A stretch of DNA of 64,000 bases from Cupriavidus basilensis (GCF_008801925.2 NZ_CP062804.1:1488001-1552000); one strand, 5' to 3'; shown: positions 18,007 through 28,239, counted from the stretch's first letter. Notes: generated by a model not told the origin, from the sequence alone. Numbers and translations: made by a program.

Positions 18007-19647
18007 TCAGGCGAAGCGGAAAGTGGCCAGTTCCTGGGCGTCGAGCTGGCCGATCAGGTTGGTTTCCCAAGCCAGGTAGCGGCGAGCAGCCTCCTTGTTG
18101 CCGTCGTGACGGTCGTGGACGAAGAACAGGAAATCGATGCAGCGCGCATCGGGCAGGCCGTTTGGTGCATCGCCATCCCCGGCATCGCCTGCCAGCGCAT
18201 GGCCTGCCGCCTGCCAGGCGCCTGCGCCACCGGCGAGCAGCCTGATGTCGCTGTAGCCAAGTGCGGCCAGTTCGCCGGCGGCTAGCGCGGCCACACCCGG
18301 TTGATCGTCATCGCCGATGAGTACGATTGGCGTGTCGCGCGGCACGCCGGCGAGGTCGCGGGCAAACACCGGGCGGATCGACCAGCGGCTGCCCGGCACG
18401 TGCCCGGCGCGATACGCCATGCTGGCGCGCACGTCGAGCGCCAGCAGCTGCCGCCCGGCCAGGCCCGCCGCCAGCGAGCTGGCATCGATGCCCGGCAAGG
18501 CACGGGAGGGCGCCACGGGGCCTGCGGGCGCGGCGAGGCCGCAGGCAAGCGCAGCTGCAAGCCCGCCTTCGAGCACCACGGCGTCATGGCCCATCTGGCG
18601 CAGCCAGCTCGCCACCACCGTGGCGCGCACGCCATCGGCATCGATCAGCACGAGGCGCGCGCGGCGCACGCCCACGTATTGGTCGGTAGCCTGCATCAAC
18701 TGGCCGCCCGGCGTGTTCTGGGCGCCGGGCACGGAGCCAGCGGCATATTCCTGCGGCGTGCGCACGTCGCACAGGAAGGTGGTGCGCGAGCGGTCGCTGA
18801 GCCACGCGCCCGCTTCGGCGGCGTCGATGTGCGGTACCGCAAAGCGCACCGCCATCGTCTGCGCCGCGGCCCGGGCGGCATCCAGCCCGGCAGGCACGGC
18901 GCTGTCGGGATAGCGCCGGGTGCCGCCGTGCTCCAGCTTGTAATCGTTCAGGTACCAGCCCTGGGTGCCGTTTTCCAGCGCGAACACAGGGTTGGGCACG
19001 CCGAAGTTGATCAGGGTTTGCGCGCCGATGATGCTGCGCGTGCGGCCGGCGCAGTTGATCACGATGGGCGTGGCCGGATCCGGCACCAGGTCGCGCAGCC
19101 GGTAAGCCAGCTCGCCGTTGGGGCAGCAGATGGCGCCGGGGATATTCATCTTGCGGAATTCCGAGACGGGACGGCCATCAAGCACCACCGGAGCTGGCTC
19201 GCCTGCCTGCATGGCCGCCAGCTCCGCGGCCGAGACGCGCGGCGTGCCGTAATGGTGCTCGGCCAGCTCGCCGAAGGTCTTGGAGGGCACATTGACGCCA
19301 GCGAACAAGCTGTAGCCGGCGGCCAGCCAGCCCGGCACGCCACCGTCCAGCACGAACAGGCGGGTGTAGCCGAGGGTGGCCAGGGCCTGCGCGGCGCGCG
19401 CTGCCACGCCATCGTCGTTGTCCGCCAGCACGATGCGCGCCGCGGTGTTGGGGGCCAGGCGGCCGATATCCAGTTCGAGCCGGCTAAAGGGGAGCGGCAC
19501 TGCGAAGAACGGATGGCCTTCGCCATACTGGCCATGCTCGCGGATATCGAACAGGGCAATCTCGTCCTGGTCGTGCAGCCAGGCCTTGAGGGTGACCGGG
19601 TCGACTTGGGTGTAGCGGGTGTCGGGCGTGTTCAGGATGGCGGGCAT
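18007..19647 (-). CDS. Four-module rhodanese-domain protein
   Basis: A 546-residue cytoplasmic protein made of four rhodanese-like modules (about 10-115, 130-250, 270-375, 385-500) and a C-terminal tail with FLFFVHDRHDGN. Only the second module has an active-site Cys, in the loop NCAGRTRS. In the other three the loop is ADNDDG, IDADGV and GDDDQP, with Asp in place of Cys, so one active sulfurtransferase sits among three non-catalytic modules. It is downstream of the cysteine-dioxygenase-like gene by 144 bases on the same strand. That context suggests handling of sulfane sulfur or 3-sulfinopyruvate-derived sulfur during cysteine breakdown. Confidence 0.9.
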   Translation of the reverse strand: MPAILNTPDTRYTQVDPVTLKAWLHDQDEIALFDIREHGQYGEGHPFFAVPLPFSRLELDIGRLAPNTAARIVLADNDDGVAARAAQALATLGYTRLFVLDGGVPGWLAAGYSLFAGVNVPSKTFGELAEHHYGTPRVSAAELAAMQAGEPAPVVLDGRPVSEFRKMNIPGAICCPNGELAYRLRDLVPDPATPIVINCAGRTRSIIGAQTLINFGVPNPVFALENGTQGWYLNDYKLEHGGTRRYPDSAVPAGLDAARAAAQTMAVRFAVPHIDAAEAGAWLSDRSRTTFLCDVRTPQEYAAGSVPGAQNTPGGQLMQATDQYVGVRRARLVLIDADGVRATVVASWLRQMGHDAVVLEGGLAAALACGLAAPAGPVAPSRALPGIDASSLAAGLAGRQLLALDVRASMAYRAGHVPGSRWSIRPVFARDLAGVPRDTPIVLIGDDDQPGVAALAAGELAALGYSDIRLLAGGAGAWQAAGHALAGDAGDGDAPNGLPDARCIDFLFFVHDRHDGNKEAARRYLAWETNLIGQLDAQELATFRFA

Positions 19648-19791
19648 GCGTTTGTTCAGGCAAAAAGGGGGCCAGGCCTCCTGGCCGCACGCGGGCGGGA
19701 GGCTACTGGAAATGCGTTGGATATGGGCTTCGGCGGAAGCCGGCAGGTGGGGGGCTGGGGATTGGTTAGCGCCGCACCTCCCGGGTGCCGT

Positions 19792-20379
19792 CTAGCGGCG
19801 CGTCTTGACGCCCACGCTCATAGGCTGGCAGCGGCCGGTCTCGAGGTCGTAGGCAGTGCGCCCGGTCAGGGTTTCCAGCGCGCGGCCGTACATGTGCAGG
19901 TGGCGGATCACGGATTCGCCGCGGATCTCCACCGAGTGGATGTCCTCGGGCAGCAGCGCGATGCCAGACCCCGGGCCCACTTCCACCGTGTGCGAGTGCT
20001 TCAGCGTGCCGATGCCCGGCTCGCTGCCATCGTCGGTGCGCAGGTAGACGTCGTTGTACTCGGTGCCCACCACGCCCGCCACGCAGGCCCAGGTGGTGTG
20101 GTCGTGCGGGGGAATGCGCTTGCCGGGGCGCATCACGTTGAGGTACAGGGCGAAGGTCTGGTCGGGATCTTCTGCGATCAGGTAGCGGGCCTGGCGTTCG
20201 CCTTCCTCCGGTGGGGCGAATTCGCTCTGCGCCCACAGGTGCGGCTTGGCCGCAAGTTGCTCCACCTCGCTCAGCACGCTGGCCAGCGATTCGCGGGTGA
20301 CGCCACCGCTAGCTACGATTTTCTTGATGGATTGAATCGTGTCCCCGACGGCGGCCTGGCGTTGTTGTGCGATCGACAT
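19792..20379 (-). CDS. Cysteine dioxygenase-like cupin
   Basis: A 195-residue cupin. The three iron-ligand His are visible: H92 and H94 (PPHDHTTW) and H148 (EDIHSV), the 3-His pattern of thiol dioxygenases. R65 sits where cysteine dioxygenases have the carboxylate-binding Arg and 3-mercaptopropionate dioxygenases have Gln, so cysteine is the better guess. As in other bacterial enzymes, Gly appears where mammalian CDO has the crosslinked Cys. The product would be cysteine sulfinate. The frame extends to 20487, but ATG 20379 begins the conserved protein. It is divergent from a LysR gene, its likely regulator, and followed by a rhodanese gene. Confidence 0.85.
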   Translation of the reverse strand: MSIAQQRQAAVGDTIQSIKKIVASGGVTRESLASVLSEVEQLAAKPHLWAQSEFAPPEEGERQARYLIAEDPDQTFALYLNVMRPGKRIPPHDHTTWACVAGVVGTEYNDVYLRTDDGSEPGIGTLKHSHTVEVGPGSGIALLPEDIHSVEIRGESVIRHLHMYGRALETLTGRTAYDLETGRCQPMSVGVKTRR

Positions 20380-20497
20380 GTCTCTAGAATCCTTGCTGAG
20401 TCTTGATGGTTCTTGGTTTGCGGGGTGTTGCGTAACCTTGCATGGTTTCACTGTAATGAAGGCTGGCACCTGAAACCACTTAATCACTCATGAAAAT

Positions 20498-20509
20498 ACT
20501 TAAGCAAGT
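20498..20509. promoter_or_regulatory. Possible LysR site, ACTT-N4-AAGT
   Basis: A short dyad ACTT-AAGC-AAGT within the 137-base gap between the thiol dioxygenase gene and the LysR gene, just 8 bases before the LysR start. Location suits autorepression. The dyad is short, so the call is weak. Confidence 0.25.
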
Positions 20510-20516
20510 CTAATGA

Positions 20517-21383
20517 ATGCGTAATCTCGATCTGGACCTGCTGCGCACCTTGGTGGCCATTGCCGATCACGGTACCTTTGCTGCCGCGGCGCAGCGGCTG
20601 CACCGCACCCAGTCCGCCGTCACACAGCAGATGCAGCGGCTGGAGGAGCAGGTGGCGCTGGCGCTGTTCGAGCGGCACGGGCGCGGCAAGCAGCTCACGC
20701 GGCACGGCAACAAGCTGGTGGAATACGCGCGGCAATTACTGAACCTGAACGACGAGGCTCTGCGCGTGCTGCGCGAGGGTGACCTGACAGGCTCGTTGCG
20801 GATCGGGGCGCCGCACGATGTGGCCGACACGATCCTGCCGCCGCTGCTGTCGCATATCGCGCGTGCGTCGCCCGCCCTGCGGCTGGAGATCCATGTGGGA
20901 CGCAGCCCCTTCCTGATGGAATCGCTGCGGCGCGGGGAGATCGATCTGACCGTTTCCACCCGGGAAGACACCAGCCTGGATGGCCTGGTCTTGCGCACCT
21001 CACCCACGATCTGGGTTTGCGCGGCGGATTTCGCCTATGAGAGCGGCAGCATGGTGCCGCTGATCCTGGCTGACGAGCCCAGCCTGTTTCGCAAGCTGGC
21101 GCTGGATGCGCTGAAGGAGGCCGGCGTGCCCTGGCGCGCGGCGTATTTCGCGCCGAGCCTGATCGGCATCAAGGCGGCGATCCGCGCCGGCCTGGGGATC
21201 ACGGCGCGCAGCATCGACCTGCTGGGTGCCGAAATGCGGGTGCTGGGCGACAAGGACGGGCTGCCGCGCCTGCCCGATGTGACGTACTACTTGTGGGCGC
21301 GGCCCAATGCGGCCAACCCGGTGGCGCGGCAGGTGTTCTCCATGCTCAAGACCACCTTGCAGCGCGGCATCACGGCCGCGTGA
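20517..21383 (+). CDS. LysR-type regulator, divergent from thiol dioxygenase gene
   Basis: A 288-residue LysR regulator. The winged helix-turn-helix (residues 1-60; GTFAAAAQRLHRTQSAVTQQM) is followed by an effector-binding domain (about 90-285; LRIGAPHDVADTILPPLL). The gene faces away from the cysteine-dioxygenase-like gene, a standard LysR arrangement, so it most likely controls the dioxygenase, and perhaps the rhodanese, in response to cysteine or a related thiol. It converges with a chemoreceptor gene 61 bases beyond; a weak stem with T4 lies in that gap. Confidence 0.92.
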   Translation: MRNLDLDLLRTLVAIADHGTFAAAAQRLHRTQSAVTQQMQRLEEQVALALFERHGRGKQLTRHGNKLVEYARQLLNLNDEALRVLREGDLTGSLRIGAPHDVADTILPPLLSHIARASPALRLEIHVGRSPFLMESLRRGEIDLTVSTREDTSLDGLVLRTSPTIWVCAADFAYESGSMVPLILADEPSLFRKLALDALKEAGVPWRAAYFAPSLIGIKAAIRAGLGITARSIDLLGAEMRVLGDKDGLPRLPDVTYYLWARPNAANPVARQVFSMLKTTLQRGITAA

Positions 21384-21444
21384 AGGTGGCCTAAGGTCGG
21401 CTTGAGCTTGGCCTTTTCGGGGGGTGGGGGGGCGCCGCGGTCCC

Positions 21445-23004
21445 TCAAGCTGCAGGCGCAAGCCGGAAGGCACCCACCGCCTCGGCAAGCTGGCGCGCCT
21501 GTGCTTCCAGCGATCCGGCCGCGGCGGCTGCCTGCTCAACCAGCGCTGCGTTCTGCTGGGTGACGGCTTCCATCTGCGTCACCGCCTGGCGGACCTGCAC
21601 GATGCCGGCACTTTGTTCCAGCGACGCCGACGAGATGTCTTCCATGATCCGCGCCAGGCGGCCCACGGCATCCACGGTCTCGCTCATGGTCTGGCCGGCC
21701 TGGGCGACGAGCGCGTTGCCGGCGCCCACCTTGCTGGCCGAGTCGTCGATCAGCGATTTGATCTCTCGTGCGGCATTGGCGCTGCGCTGCGCCAGCGCGC
21801 GCACCTCGCCCGCCACCACGGCAAAGCCGCGGCCCGCCTCGCCCGCGCGCGCCGCTTCCACGGCAGCGTTGAGCGCCAGGATATTGGTCTGGAAGGCAAT
21901 GCCGTCGATCACGCCGATGATGTCGGCGATCCGTTGCGAACTGTTGCTGATGTCGCCCATGGTCTGGACCACGCCGCGCACGTCGTCGCCGCCGCGCGTG
22001 GCCAGCCGCGCCGCTTCCGCGGCCAGCGCGCTGGCCTGGCGCGCGCTCTCCGTGTTGTTGCTCACTGTGGAGGTGAGCTCCTCCATGCTGGCCGCGGTTT
22101 GCTCGAGCGACGCGGACTGCTGCTCGGTGCGCGAGGACAGGTCTGTATTGCCGGCCGCGATCTCGCGCGCGCCGATGTTGACCGAGTCCGAGCTGGCGCG
22201 CACCTGGCTGACTGTACGCGTGAGCGCCGCCTGCATGCGTGCCACGGCGGCGAGCACGCGGCCTACCTCGTTGCTGCCGGCGGCAGCGGCGGGATGGCTC
22301 AGGTCGCCCTGCGCTACACGGTCGAGGTGCTCGGCGGCCGTGGCCAGCGGCGCCACGATGGCCGCGCGCAGCCCGAGGTGCACTGCGACGATCAAGCCCA
22401 GCGCGGCAGTGATGCCAACCACCACGAGCTTCACCACCCACTGGTAGCGCGAGCTGCTAGTCTCGGTTTCCTGCTGCGCCAGCTGGCTCGCCTGTTCCTG
22501 GAAGCGCTCGACGCCCGCCGAATACTCGGCCCCGGAAGCGGTGATGTCGCGGTCGTTGATCGCCGCGTAGGCGGCGGGGTCTCCCGCGCGCAAGGCGGCC
22601 AGGGCTCGCTCGACCGTGCCGGCATGCCGGCGCGCGGCATCCACGACCTGGCGGCGCTGGGCGTCGTCCTGGCCTTCCAGCAAGGGCGCGGCCGCGAAGC
22701 GCTGCAACGTCTCGTCCGAGCGCTTGAGCGATTTGCCGGCGGCGTCGAGCGCGCCGGTGTTGACTTCGGTGCTGCCCTCGCGGGCCGAGGCGTAGGCGCG
22801 CGCGAGCGCCGAGCGCGCCCGGGTCATGTCCTTGTATGCATCGTTGAGCAGCAGGGCGCCGGCGGAGAGTTGTTCCACGCGACTGGTCGCCTGGTCCGCG
22901 GCGCGCAGCGCTAGCACGCCAACGCCCGCGCCGAACACGATCATGCAGGCAAAGGTCACCAGGATCGCCAACAGGGCAGTGCGCACGCTCAGGTTTTTCA
23001 TCAT
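21445..23004 (-). CDS. Methyl-accepting chemotaxis protein
   Basis: A 519-residue Tar-type chemoreceptor. An N-terminal transmembrane helix (about 8-33) is followed by a periplasmic four-helix ligand domain (about 35-185), a second transmembrane helix (about 190-212), HAMP, and the cytoplasmic signalling rod. The highly conserved hairpin tip ([20 protein letters not shown]) is intact, so it should couple to CheW and CheA. The ligand domain resembles the TarH family common in Burkholderiales; no ligand can be read from it. No CheR/CheB-type pentapeptide tether is seen at the C-terminus (ending FRLAPAA). It lies back to back with a paralogous receptor. Confidence 0.95.
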   Translation of the reverse strand: MMKNLSVRTALLAILVTFACMIVFGAGVGVLALRAADQATSRVEQLSAGALLLNDAYKDMTRARSALARAYASAREGSTEVNTGALDAAGKSLKRSDETLQRFAAAPLLEGQDDAQRRQVVDAARRHAGTVERALAALRAGDPAAYAAINDRDITASGAEYSAGVERFQEQASQLAQQETETSSSRYQWVVKLVVVGITAALGLIVAVHLGLRAAIVAPLATAAEHLDRVAQGDLSHPAAAAGSNEVGRVLAAVARMQAALTRTVSQVRASSDSVNIGAREIAAGNTDLSSRTEQQSASLEQTAASMEELTSTVSNNTESARQASALAAEAARLATRGGDDVRGVVQTMGDISNSSQRIADIIGVIDGIAFQTNILALNAAVEAARAGEAGRGFAVVAGEVRALAQRSANAAREIKSLIDDSASKVGAGNALVAQAGQTMSETVDAVGRLARIMEDISSASLEQSAGIVQVRQAVTQMEAVTQQNAALVEQAAAAAGSLEAQARQLAEAVGAFRLAPAA

Positions 23005-23246
23005 CGTCTGGAACAGGGGATTGAGATCACTGGGCTAACGGTCTGCTTTGCCGGGACTTGACCGAGGCTGGCGCGTGGACGCATGAAAGTTTGCGCAAGA
23101 TCAATCGCGGTGCCCGAATTCGTCGTTCAGGTGCGGTCTTGCGCACAAGCGATGGCGCGGCCTCAAGTTGTTGCTGCACCGCACCGATAGACAGGTTCTC
23201 CGCCCAGCGCGGCATTTCAGCCTTTCACTATCCGGGCCTCTCTCAC

Positions 23247-24788
23247 ATGCTTGCCAGCCTCACCATACGCGCCCGCCTCATTGCCACCGTCTCCCTGCTG
23301 TTCCTGCTTGCGCTTGGTGTGGGCGTGGCCGGCTTGCTTGGCTTGCGCGCCGCCAACGACGCCCATGAGTCCACTTACGCGAACCAGCTTGCTTCTGCCC
23401 TGGCGCTAGGCGAGGCGGACTTGAGCCTCACCCGGGCGCGTACCGCGCTGGACCGCGCCATGCTGTACCCGGACAGCCCGGAAGCCCCGGGCCTGCTGGA
23501 GCGCACCGAAGAGCTCACGCGGCGCTCTGACGAGGCCTGGATGCGCTTTATGGCCCTGCCGCGCAACAGTGAGGAAGACCAGCTCGCGGTGGCCGTATCG
23601 GCCAAGCGGGATGCCGCCAACCGCGAAGGCATCGCTGCCATCATCGCCGCGCTGCGCGCCAAGGATCGCGCGCTGGCAGACCAGATCATGGATGGCAAGT
23701 TGTCCAAGCTGTTTCGGGACGCCAACGACAGCAGCCTGAAACTGAGCCAGTTCCAGATGAAGATGGCCGCGGGCAATTTCGAAGCGTCGCAGGTGGCGTA
23801 CCGGCACTTTCGCCACGGCGTGATTGCCGCGATCGTGCTGGCGTTGCTGGTGGCGGCCGCCTGCGCGGTGTTTCTGCTGCGTGCCATCGTTGGCCCGCTG
23901 GAGTTGGCGCTGACGCAATTCGACCGCATCGCGGCCGGTGATCTGAGCCACACGGTGCAGGTCACGCGCCGCGATGAAATGGGCCGCTTGCTGGAAGGCC
24001 TCGCCCGCATGCAAGCCAGCCTTGCGCTTACCGTGGGGCGGGTGCGCCAGGGCTCGGAAGCGATCACGGCGGCCACCCGGCAGATCGCCGCGGGCAACGC
24101 GGATTTGTCCAGCCGCACGGAAGCGCAGGCTGCCTCGCTGGAGGAAACGGCCTCCAGCATGGAGCAGATGACCTCCACCGTGCGCCAGAACGCAGACAAC
24201 GCGCGCCAGGCCAGCCAGCTTGCCGTCAGCGCGGTCGAGGTGGCTAGCCAGGGCGGTGCGGTGGTGGGCGATGTGCTGGCCACCATGGGCGATATCAGCA
24301 CGGCGGCCAGGACGGTCGCAGAGATCATCGGCGTGGTCGACGGTATCGCCTTCCAGACCAATATCCTGGCGCTCAACGCCGCCGTGGAAGCGGCCCGCGC
24401 CGGGGAGCAGGGGCGCGGGTTCGCGGTGGTTGCCGGCGAAGTGCGCGGCCTGGCGCAGCGCAGCGCGGGGGCTGCCCGCGAGATCAAGTCCATGATCGAG
24501 ACGTCGCTGGCGCATGTGGCTTTGGGCAGTGGCCAGGCCGGGCGCGCGGCCAGCACCATGGAGGAAGTGGTCACGGCGATCCGCCGGGTGACCGACATCA
24601 TGAGCGAGATTGCGGCGGCTTCGGTCGAGCAGAGCAGCGGCATCGAGCAGGTCAATCAGGCGGTGGCGTCGATGGACCAGGCCACCCAGCAGAACGCGGC
24701 GCTGGTCGAGCAGGCCGCTGCTGCTGCCGCGTCGATGGAGGACCAGGCGCGCCAGCTTGACCAGGCTATCGCGGCGTTCCGCATATAG
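23247..24788 (+). CDS. Methyl-accepting chemotaxis protein (paralogue)
   Basis: A 513-residue chemoreceptor with the same plan as its divergent neighbour: transmembrane helix (about 8-30), Tar-like periplasmic domain, second helix (about 190-212), HAMP and signalling rod with the hairpin tip [20 protein letters not shown]. The ligand domains of the two are only loosely alike, so they probably sense different compounds. The frame is open from 23058, but ATG 23247 starts directly at the first membrane helix. The 242-base gap between the two genes should hold both promoters; I saw no convincing FliA-type site. Confidence 0.95.
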   Translation: MLASLTIRARLIATVSLLFLLALGVGVAGLLGLRAANDAHESTYANQLASALALGEADLSLTRARTALDRAMLYPDSPEAPGLLERTEELTRRSDEAWMRFMALPRNSEEDQLAVAVSAKRDAANREGIAAIIAALRAKDRALADQIMDGKLSKLFRDANDSSLKLSQFQMKMAAGNFEASQVAYRHFRHGVIAAIVLALLVAAACAVFLLRAIVGPLELALTQFDRIAAGDLSHTVQVTRRDEMGRLLEGLARMQASLALTVGRVRQGSEAITAATRQIAAGNADLSSRTEAQAASLEETASSMEQMTSTVRQNADNARQASQLAVSAVEVASQGGAVVGDVLATMGDISTAARTVAEIIGVVDGIAFQTNILALNAAVEAARAGEQGRGFAVVAGEVRGLAQRSAGAAREIKSMIETSLAHVALGSGQAGRAASTMEEVVTAIRRVTDIMSEIAAASVEQSSGIEQVNQAVASMDQATQQNAALVEQAAAAAASMEDQARQLDQAIAAFRI

Positions 24789-25009
24789 GCGGCCGGGCGG
24801 GCCTGGAGTGCCGGTGAGCGGCAGGAAATGACGGGAGCATGGCAGCAAACGCCGGGATGGTGCACGCGTACTTTGTGCGTTAGGCCCCATTAGACTAGGG
24901 TATACGTTGTGACGAGAGTGGCGGAATAGTGCCATCGTTGCCTGCAGGCGCCCGGCATAGGCCGACGCGCCGGGAAAAGCCCCGGTTTCCTCGCAAACGG
25001 ACCTGAATC

Positions 25010-28000
25010 GTGCGTCGACGTCTCTGGCCCAGGCTCCTGGTATTGGCTCTGCTTGTAGGGGGCGGTTACCTCCTTTGCGCCGTCGTTGCCGAGGAACTCG
25101 CCACCTCGCGGTTGCAGGCGCGCTATTTCGCCGGGCGGGCGAAAGACGTCGCCTTCGCGGTAAGGGACGGCCCGAGCGACCGCATCCGCTTTCCGGACGA
25201 CGGCCCCTATGACCTGCGCTTCGGCTATAGCCGGTTACCGCAGTTCACCGAATTGCTGGAAGCGCGGGGCTTTCGGCGCGAACGCCAGGCACAGTGGTCC
25301 GACCGCATGCTGGAACTGACGGACGCCGGCCTGTTCGCGCCCTATCACGAGAAGACCCATGCCGGCCTGGACCTGCTCGACTGCAATGACCTGCCATTTG
25401 GCGCCAGGCGCACGCCGCCTCGTACCTACGCCAGGTTCGAGGACATTCCGGCCCTGCTCGTGAACGCGCTGCTCTTCATCGAGAACCGCGACCTGCTCGA
25501 TCCCGAATTCCCCACGCGTAATCCCGCGCTGGATGTGCGGCGTTTCACGCGCGCCGCATTGGATCAGGGCGTGCATTTCTTCAACGACAAGCACGACGCC
25601 GCCGGCGGCAGCACGCTCGCTACCCAGATCGAGAAATACCGGCATTCACGCGCCGGCCGCACCGGTTCGCCCAAGGAAAAGCTGCGCCAGATGGCCAGCG
25701 CATCGATGCGCGCCTACCTGGACGGCCCGAACACCGTGGCCGCCAGGCAGCGCATCCTGCTGGATTACCTCAACACCGTGCCACTCTCGGCCCGGGCCGG
25801 CCTGGGCGAGGTCAACGGGCTGGGCGATGGCCTGTGGGCCTGGTACGGGCAGGACTTCGACGAGGCCAATCGCTTGCTGGCGAACGCCGCCGGGCCGGGG
25901 CCGGGCGCGGGACAGGGCGAGGGCGAACTCGGCCAGCGGCAGGCGCGGGTGTTCAAGCAAGCGCTCTCGCTGATCATCGCGCAGCGCGGGCCATCGCATT
26001 TCCTGCGGCGCGATACAGCCACGCTGGTAGAGCTGACCGACAGCTACATCCGCTTGCTCTCTGCCGCCGGCGCCATCCCGCCCTGGCTGCGCGACGCTTC
26101 GCTGGCCCAGTCCTTGACGCTGGGCGCCCCGCCGCTGGACCGGCCGGAGGTGTCATTTATCTCGCGCAAGGCCATCAGCGGGGTGCGTACCGATTTGCTG
26201 CGCTATCTTGACCTTGGCAGCAGCTACGAACTGGACCGGCTCGACCTGACTGCCCACAGCACCATCAACACGGGCCTGCAACGGGTGGTCACCGAGGCGC
26301 TGCTGCGGGCGGGCACGCGTGATGGCGCACATGACTTCGGGATGTACGGCCACAACCTGCTGCGCGAGGGCGACGACCCGGGCAAGCTGGCGATCAGCTT
26401 CACGCTCTACGAGAAGGTCGACGGTGCCAACCTGCTGCGCGTGCAAGCCGATAACCTGGACCTGCCGTTCGACCTGAACCGCGGCGCGCGGCTGAACCTG
26501 GGCTCCACCGCCAAGCTGCGCACGCTGGTGACCTACCTGGAAATCCTCTCCGAGCTCCACGAAAAATATGCCGGCATGTCTGCCGCCGAGCTGCGTGAAA
26601 TCAAGCCGGCCAAGCTGGATGCGCTGACCCAGTGGGTGGTGAGCTACCTACTCGCCGCGCCCGACAAGAGCCGCCGCGCCATGCTGGAAGCCGCCATGCT
26701 GCGCCGCTATTCCGGCAGCGCGGGAGAGGCTTTTTTTACCGGGGGCGGGCTGCAGACGTTCACCAACTTCGAGCGCTGGGAAAACATGAAGATCATGACC
26801 GTGCGCGAAGCGTTCGAGCACTCGGTGAACCTGGTCTTTATCCGCCTGATGCGCGATATCGTGCGCTACGAAACCTATCGCTTGCATCCCGATGCCGACG
26901 ACTGGCTGAACAATCCGGCTGCGCCGCAACGCCGCGCCTACCTGGTGCGCTTTGCCGACAAGGAGGGCAGCGACTACCTGCGCGCCTTCTATGCGAAATA
27001 TCGTGGCATGAGCCAGCAGGAAGCGGCCAGGCGCGTGCTCCAGAACCGCCACTTCTCGCCGGTGGGGCTGGCGGTGACGCTGCGCAGCATCGATCCCGAC
27101 ATCGATCCGGCGCAGTTTAACAAGGTCATGCTCGCTACCCTGCCCAAGGCGGGGTTGACCGATGAGAAGCTGGCCAAGCTGTACAGCAAATACGGACCGA
27201 CCAGTTTTTCGCTGAATGACCGGGGCTACCTGGCGCGCGTGCATCCACTTGAGCTATGGCTGCTCAACTACCTGCGCCAGCGCCCCGATGCCAGCCTGGA
27301 TGAAGTCTTGCGCGACAGCACCGAGCAACGCCAGGAGGTGTATGCGTGGCTGTTCAAGACCCGCCATCCCGGCGGCCAGACGCGCCGCATCCGCAGCCAG
27401 CTGGAGCGCCAGGCTTTTGTTGAGATTGCGCGCCGGTGGCAGCGCCTGGGCTATCCGTTCAGTGCGATCACGGCGTCCTATGCCTCGGCGATCGGCGCGG
27501 CGGGGGACCGGCCGGCCGCGCTGGCCGAGCTGGTCGGCATCGTGCAGGGCAATGGCGTGCGCCAGCAGGCCACGGCGCTGCGCAGCCTGGAATTTGCGGC
27601 GGGCACGCCGTACGAGACTGATTTCGGGTTGGGGCAGAAGGGCACGCGCTTGCTGAGCGAGGATATCACCGAGGTGGTGCGTGCCGCGCTGATCGGCGTG
27701 GTGGATTCGGGCACTGCGGGCATGCTGAAGTCAGCGCTGGTTGGCAGCGGCATCGTGGCGGGTGGCAAGACCGGCACGGGCGATCATCGCTACGAAGTCT
27801 ACGGGCCAGGCGGCAGGCTGATTTCCTCGCGTGTGGTCAGCCGCTCGGCCACCTTCGTGTTTTTCCTTGGCGACCGTTACTTCGGCAACGTCACGGCGTA
27901 CGTGCAAGAGCCCTATGCCGCGCGCTATGCCTTCACCAGCGCGCTGTCCGTGCAGTTGCTCAAATCGCTGGCGCCAACCATCCTGCCACTGGTGCGCGAC

Positions 28001-28036
28001 GGCGGCGTGCGTTCGCCGCTGGCATGCAAGCACTGA
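25010..28036 (+). CDS. Large GT51 transglycosylase/penicillin-binding protein
   Basis: A 1008-residue class A PBP-like protein with a cytoplasmic Arg-rich start and one membrane anchor (about 7-28). The GT51 transglycosylase part (about 140-290) has the catalytic-Glu region LFIENRD, the GGSTLATQ motif and the RILLDYLNTVPL segment, all diverged from PBP1a/1b. The transpeptidase part has the three serine-acylase motifs: S-T-A-K (LGSTAKLR, near 500), S-V-N (EHSVNLVF, near 605) and K-T-G (GKTGTGDH, near 920). It should therefore polymerise and crosslink peptidoglycan, but it is longer than housekeeping PBPs, with an insert of about 300 residues between SVN and KTG. It starts at GTG 25010. No operon partner is evident. 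Confidence 0.88.
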   Translation: MRRRLWPRLLVLALLVGGGYLLCAVVAEELATSRLQARYFAGRAKDVAFAVRDGPSDRIRFPDDGPYDLRFGYSRLPQFTELLEARGFRRERQAQWSDRMLELTDAGLFAPYHEKTHAGLDLLDCNDLPFGARRTPPRTYARFEDIPALLVNALLFIENRDLLDPEFPTRNPALDVRRFTRAALDQGVHFFNDKHDAAGGSTLATQIEKYRHSRAGRTGSPKEKLRQMASASMRAYLDGPNTVAARQRILLDYLNTVPLSARAGLGEVNGLGDGLWAWYGQDFDEANRLLANAAGPGPGAGQGEGELGQRQARVFKQALSLIIAQRGPSHFLRRDTATLVELTDSYIRLLSAAGAIPPWLRDASLAQSLTLGAPPLDRPEVSFISRKAISGVRTDLLRYLDLGSSYELDRLDLTAHSTINTGLQRVVTEALLRAGTRDGAHDFGMYGHNLLREGDDPGKLAISFTLYEKVDGANLLRVQADNLDLPFDLNRGARLNLGSTAKLRTLVTYLEILSELHEKYAGMSAAELREIKPAKLDALTQWVVSYLLAAPDKSRRAMLEAAMLRRYSGSAGEAFFTGGGLQTFTNFERWENMKIMTVREAFEHSVNLVFIRLMRDIVRYETYRLHPDADDWLNNPAAPQRRAYLVRFADKEGSDYLRAFYAKYRGMSQQEAARRVLQNRHFSPVGLAVTLRSIDPDIDPAQFNKVMLATLPKAGLTDEKLAKLYSKYGPTSFSLNDRGYLARVHPLELWLLNYLRQRPDASLDEVLRDSTEQRQEVYAWLFKTRHPGGQTRRIRSQLERQAFVEIARRWQRLGYPFSAITASYASAIGAAGDRPAALAELVGIVQGNGVRQQATALRSLEFAAGTPYETDFGLGQKGTRLLSEDITEVVRAALIGVVDSGTAGMLKSALVGSGIVAGGKTGTGDHRYEVYGPGGRLISSRVVSRSATFVFFLGDRYFGNVTAYVQEPYAARYAFTSALSVQLLKSLAPTILPLVRDGGVRSPLACKH

Positions 28037-28059
28037 GCGGCAGCGCTGCCGGGGCGCGT

Positions 28060-28239
28060 CTAGTCCCAGCTATGTCGTCGGGCGCAGTAATTGTCTTCGG
28101 AGGTGCGGGCGTGCCGTTCGTACTCGGCAATGACCTGCAAGGTGGCGGACTGGAGCAGGGAGCCTGCGGTGAGCAGGGCCGCGAGTTCGCGCAGGCCCTG
28201 CAGGCAGGTCACGGTGGGGGGTAAGGCTTGGTCCTGCAT
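28060..28239 (-). CDS. Small hypothetical protein (59 residues)
   Basis: An open frame of 59 codons from ATG 28239, with no clear ribosome site. The predicted product (MQDQALPPTV start, a central LRELAALLTAGSLLQ helix, HSWD end) has the balanced composition of a soluble helical protein. It is downstream of the YoaK-DUF1232 gene on the same strand. Not recognised; it could be spurious. Confidence 0.3.
   Translation of the reverse strand: MQDQALPPTVTCLQGLRELAALLTAGSLLQSATLQVIAEYERHARTSEDNYCARRHSWD

Noticed and set aside
21384..21444. Weak stem with T4 in the gap between LysR and chemoreceptor genes
   Set aside because: Eight pairs including three G-U, and only four T residues; not strong enough to list as a terminator.
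23375..24935. Two long minus-strand frames (426 and 509 codons) across the second chemoreceptor
   Set aside because: They mirror the chemoreceptor coding strand and have no known family pattern.
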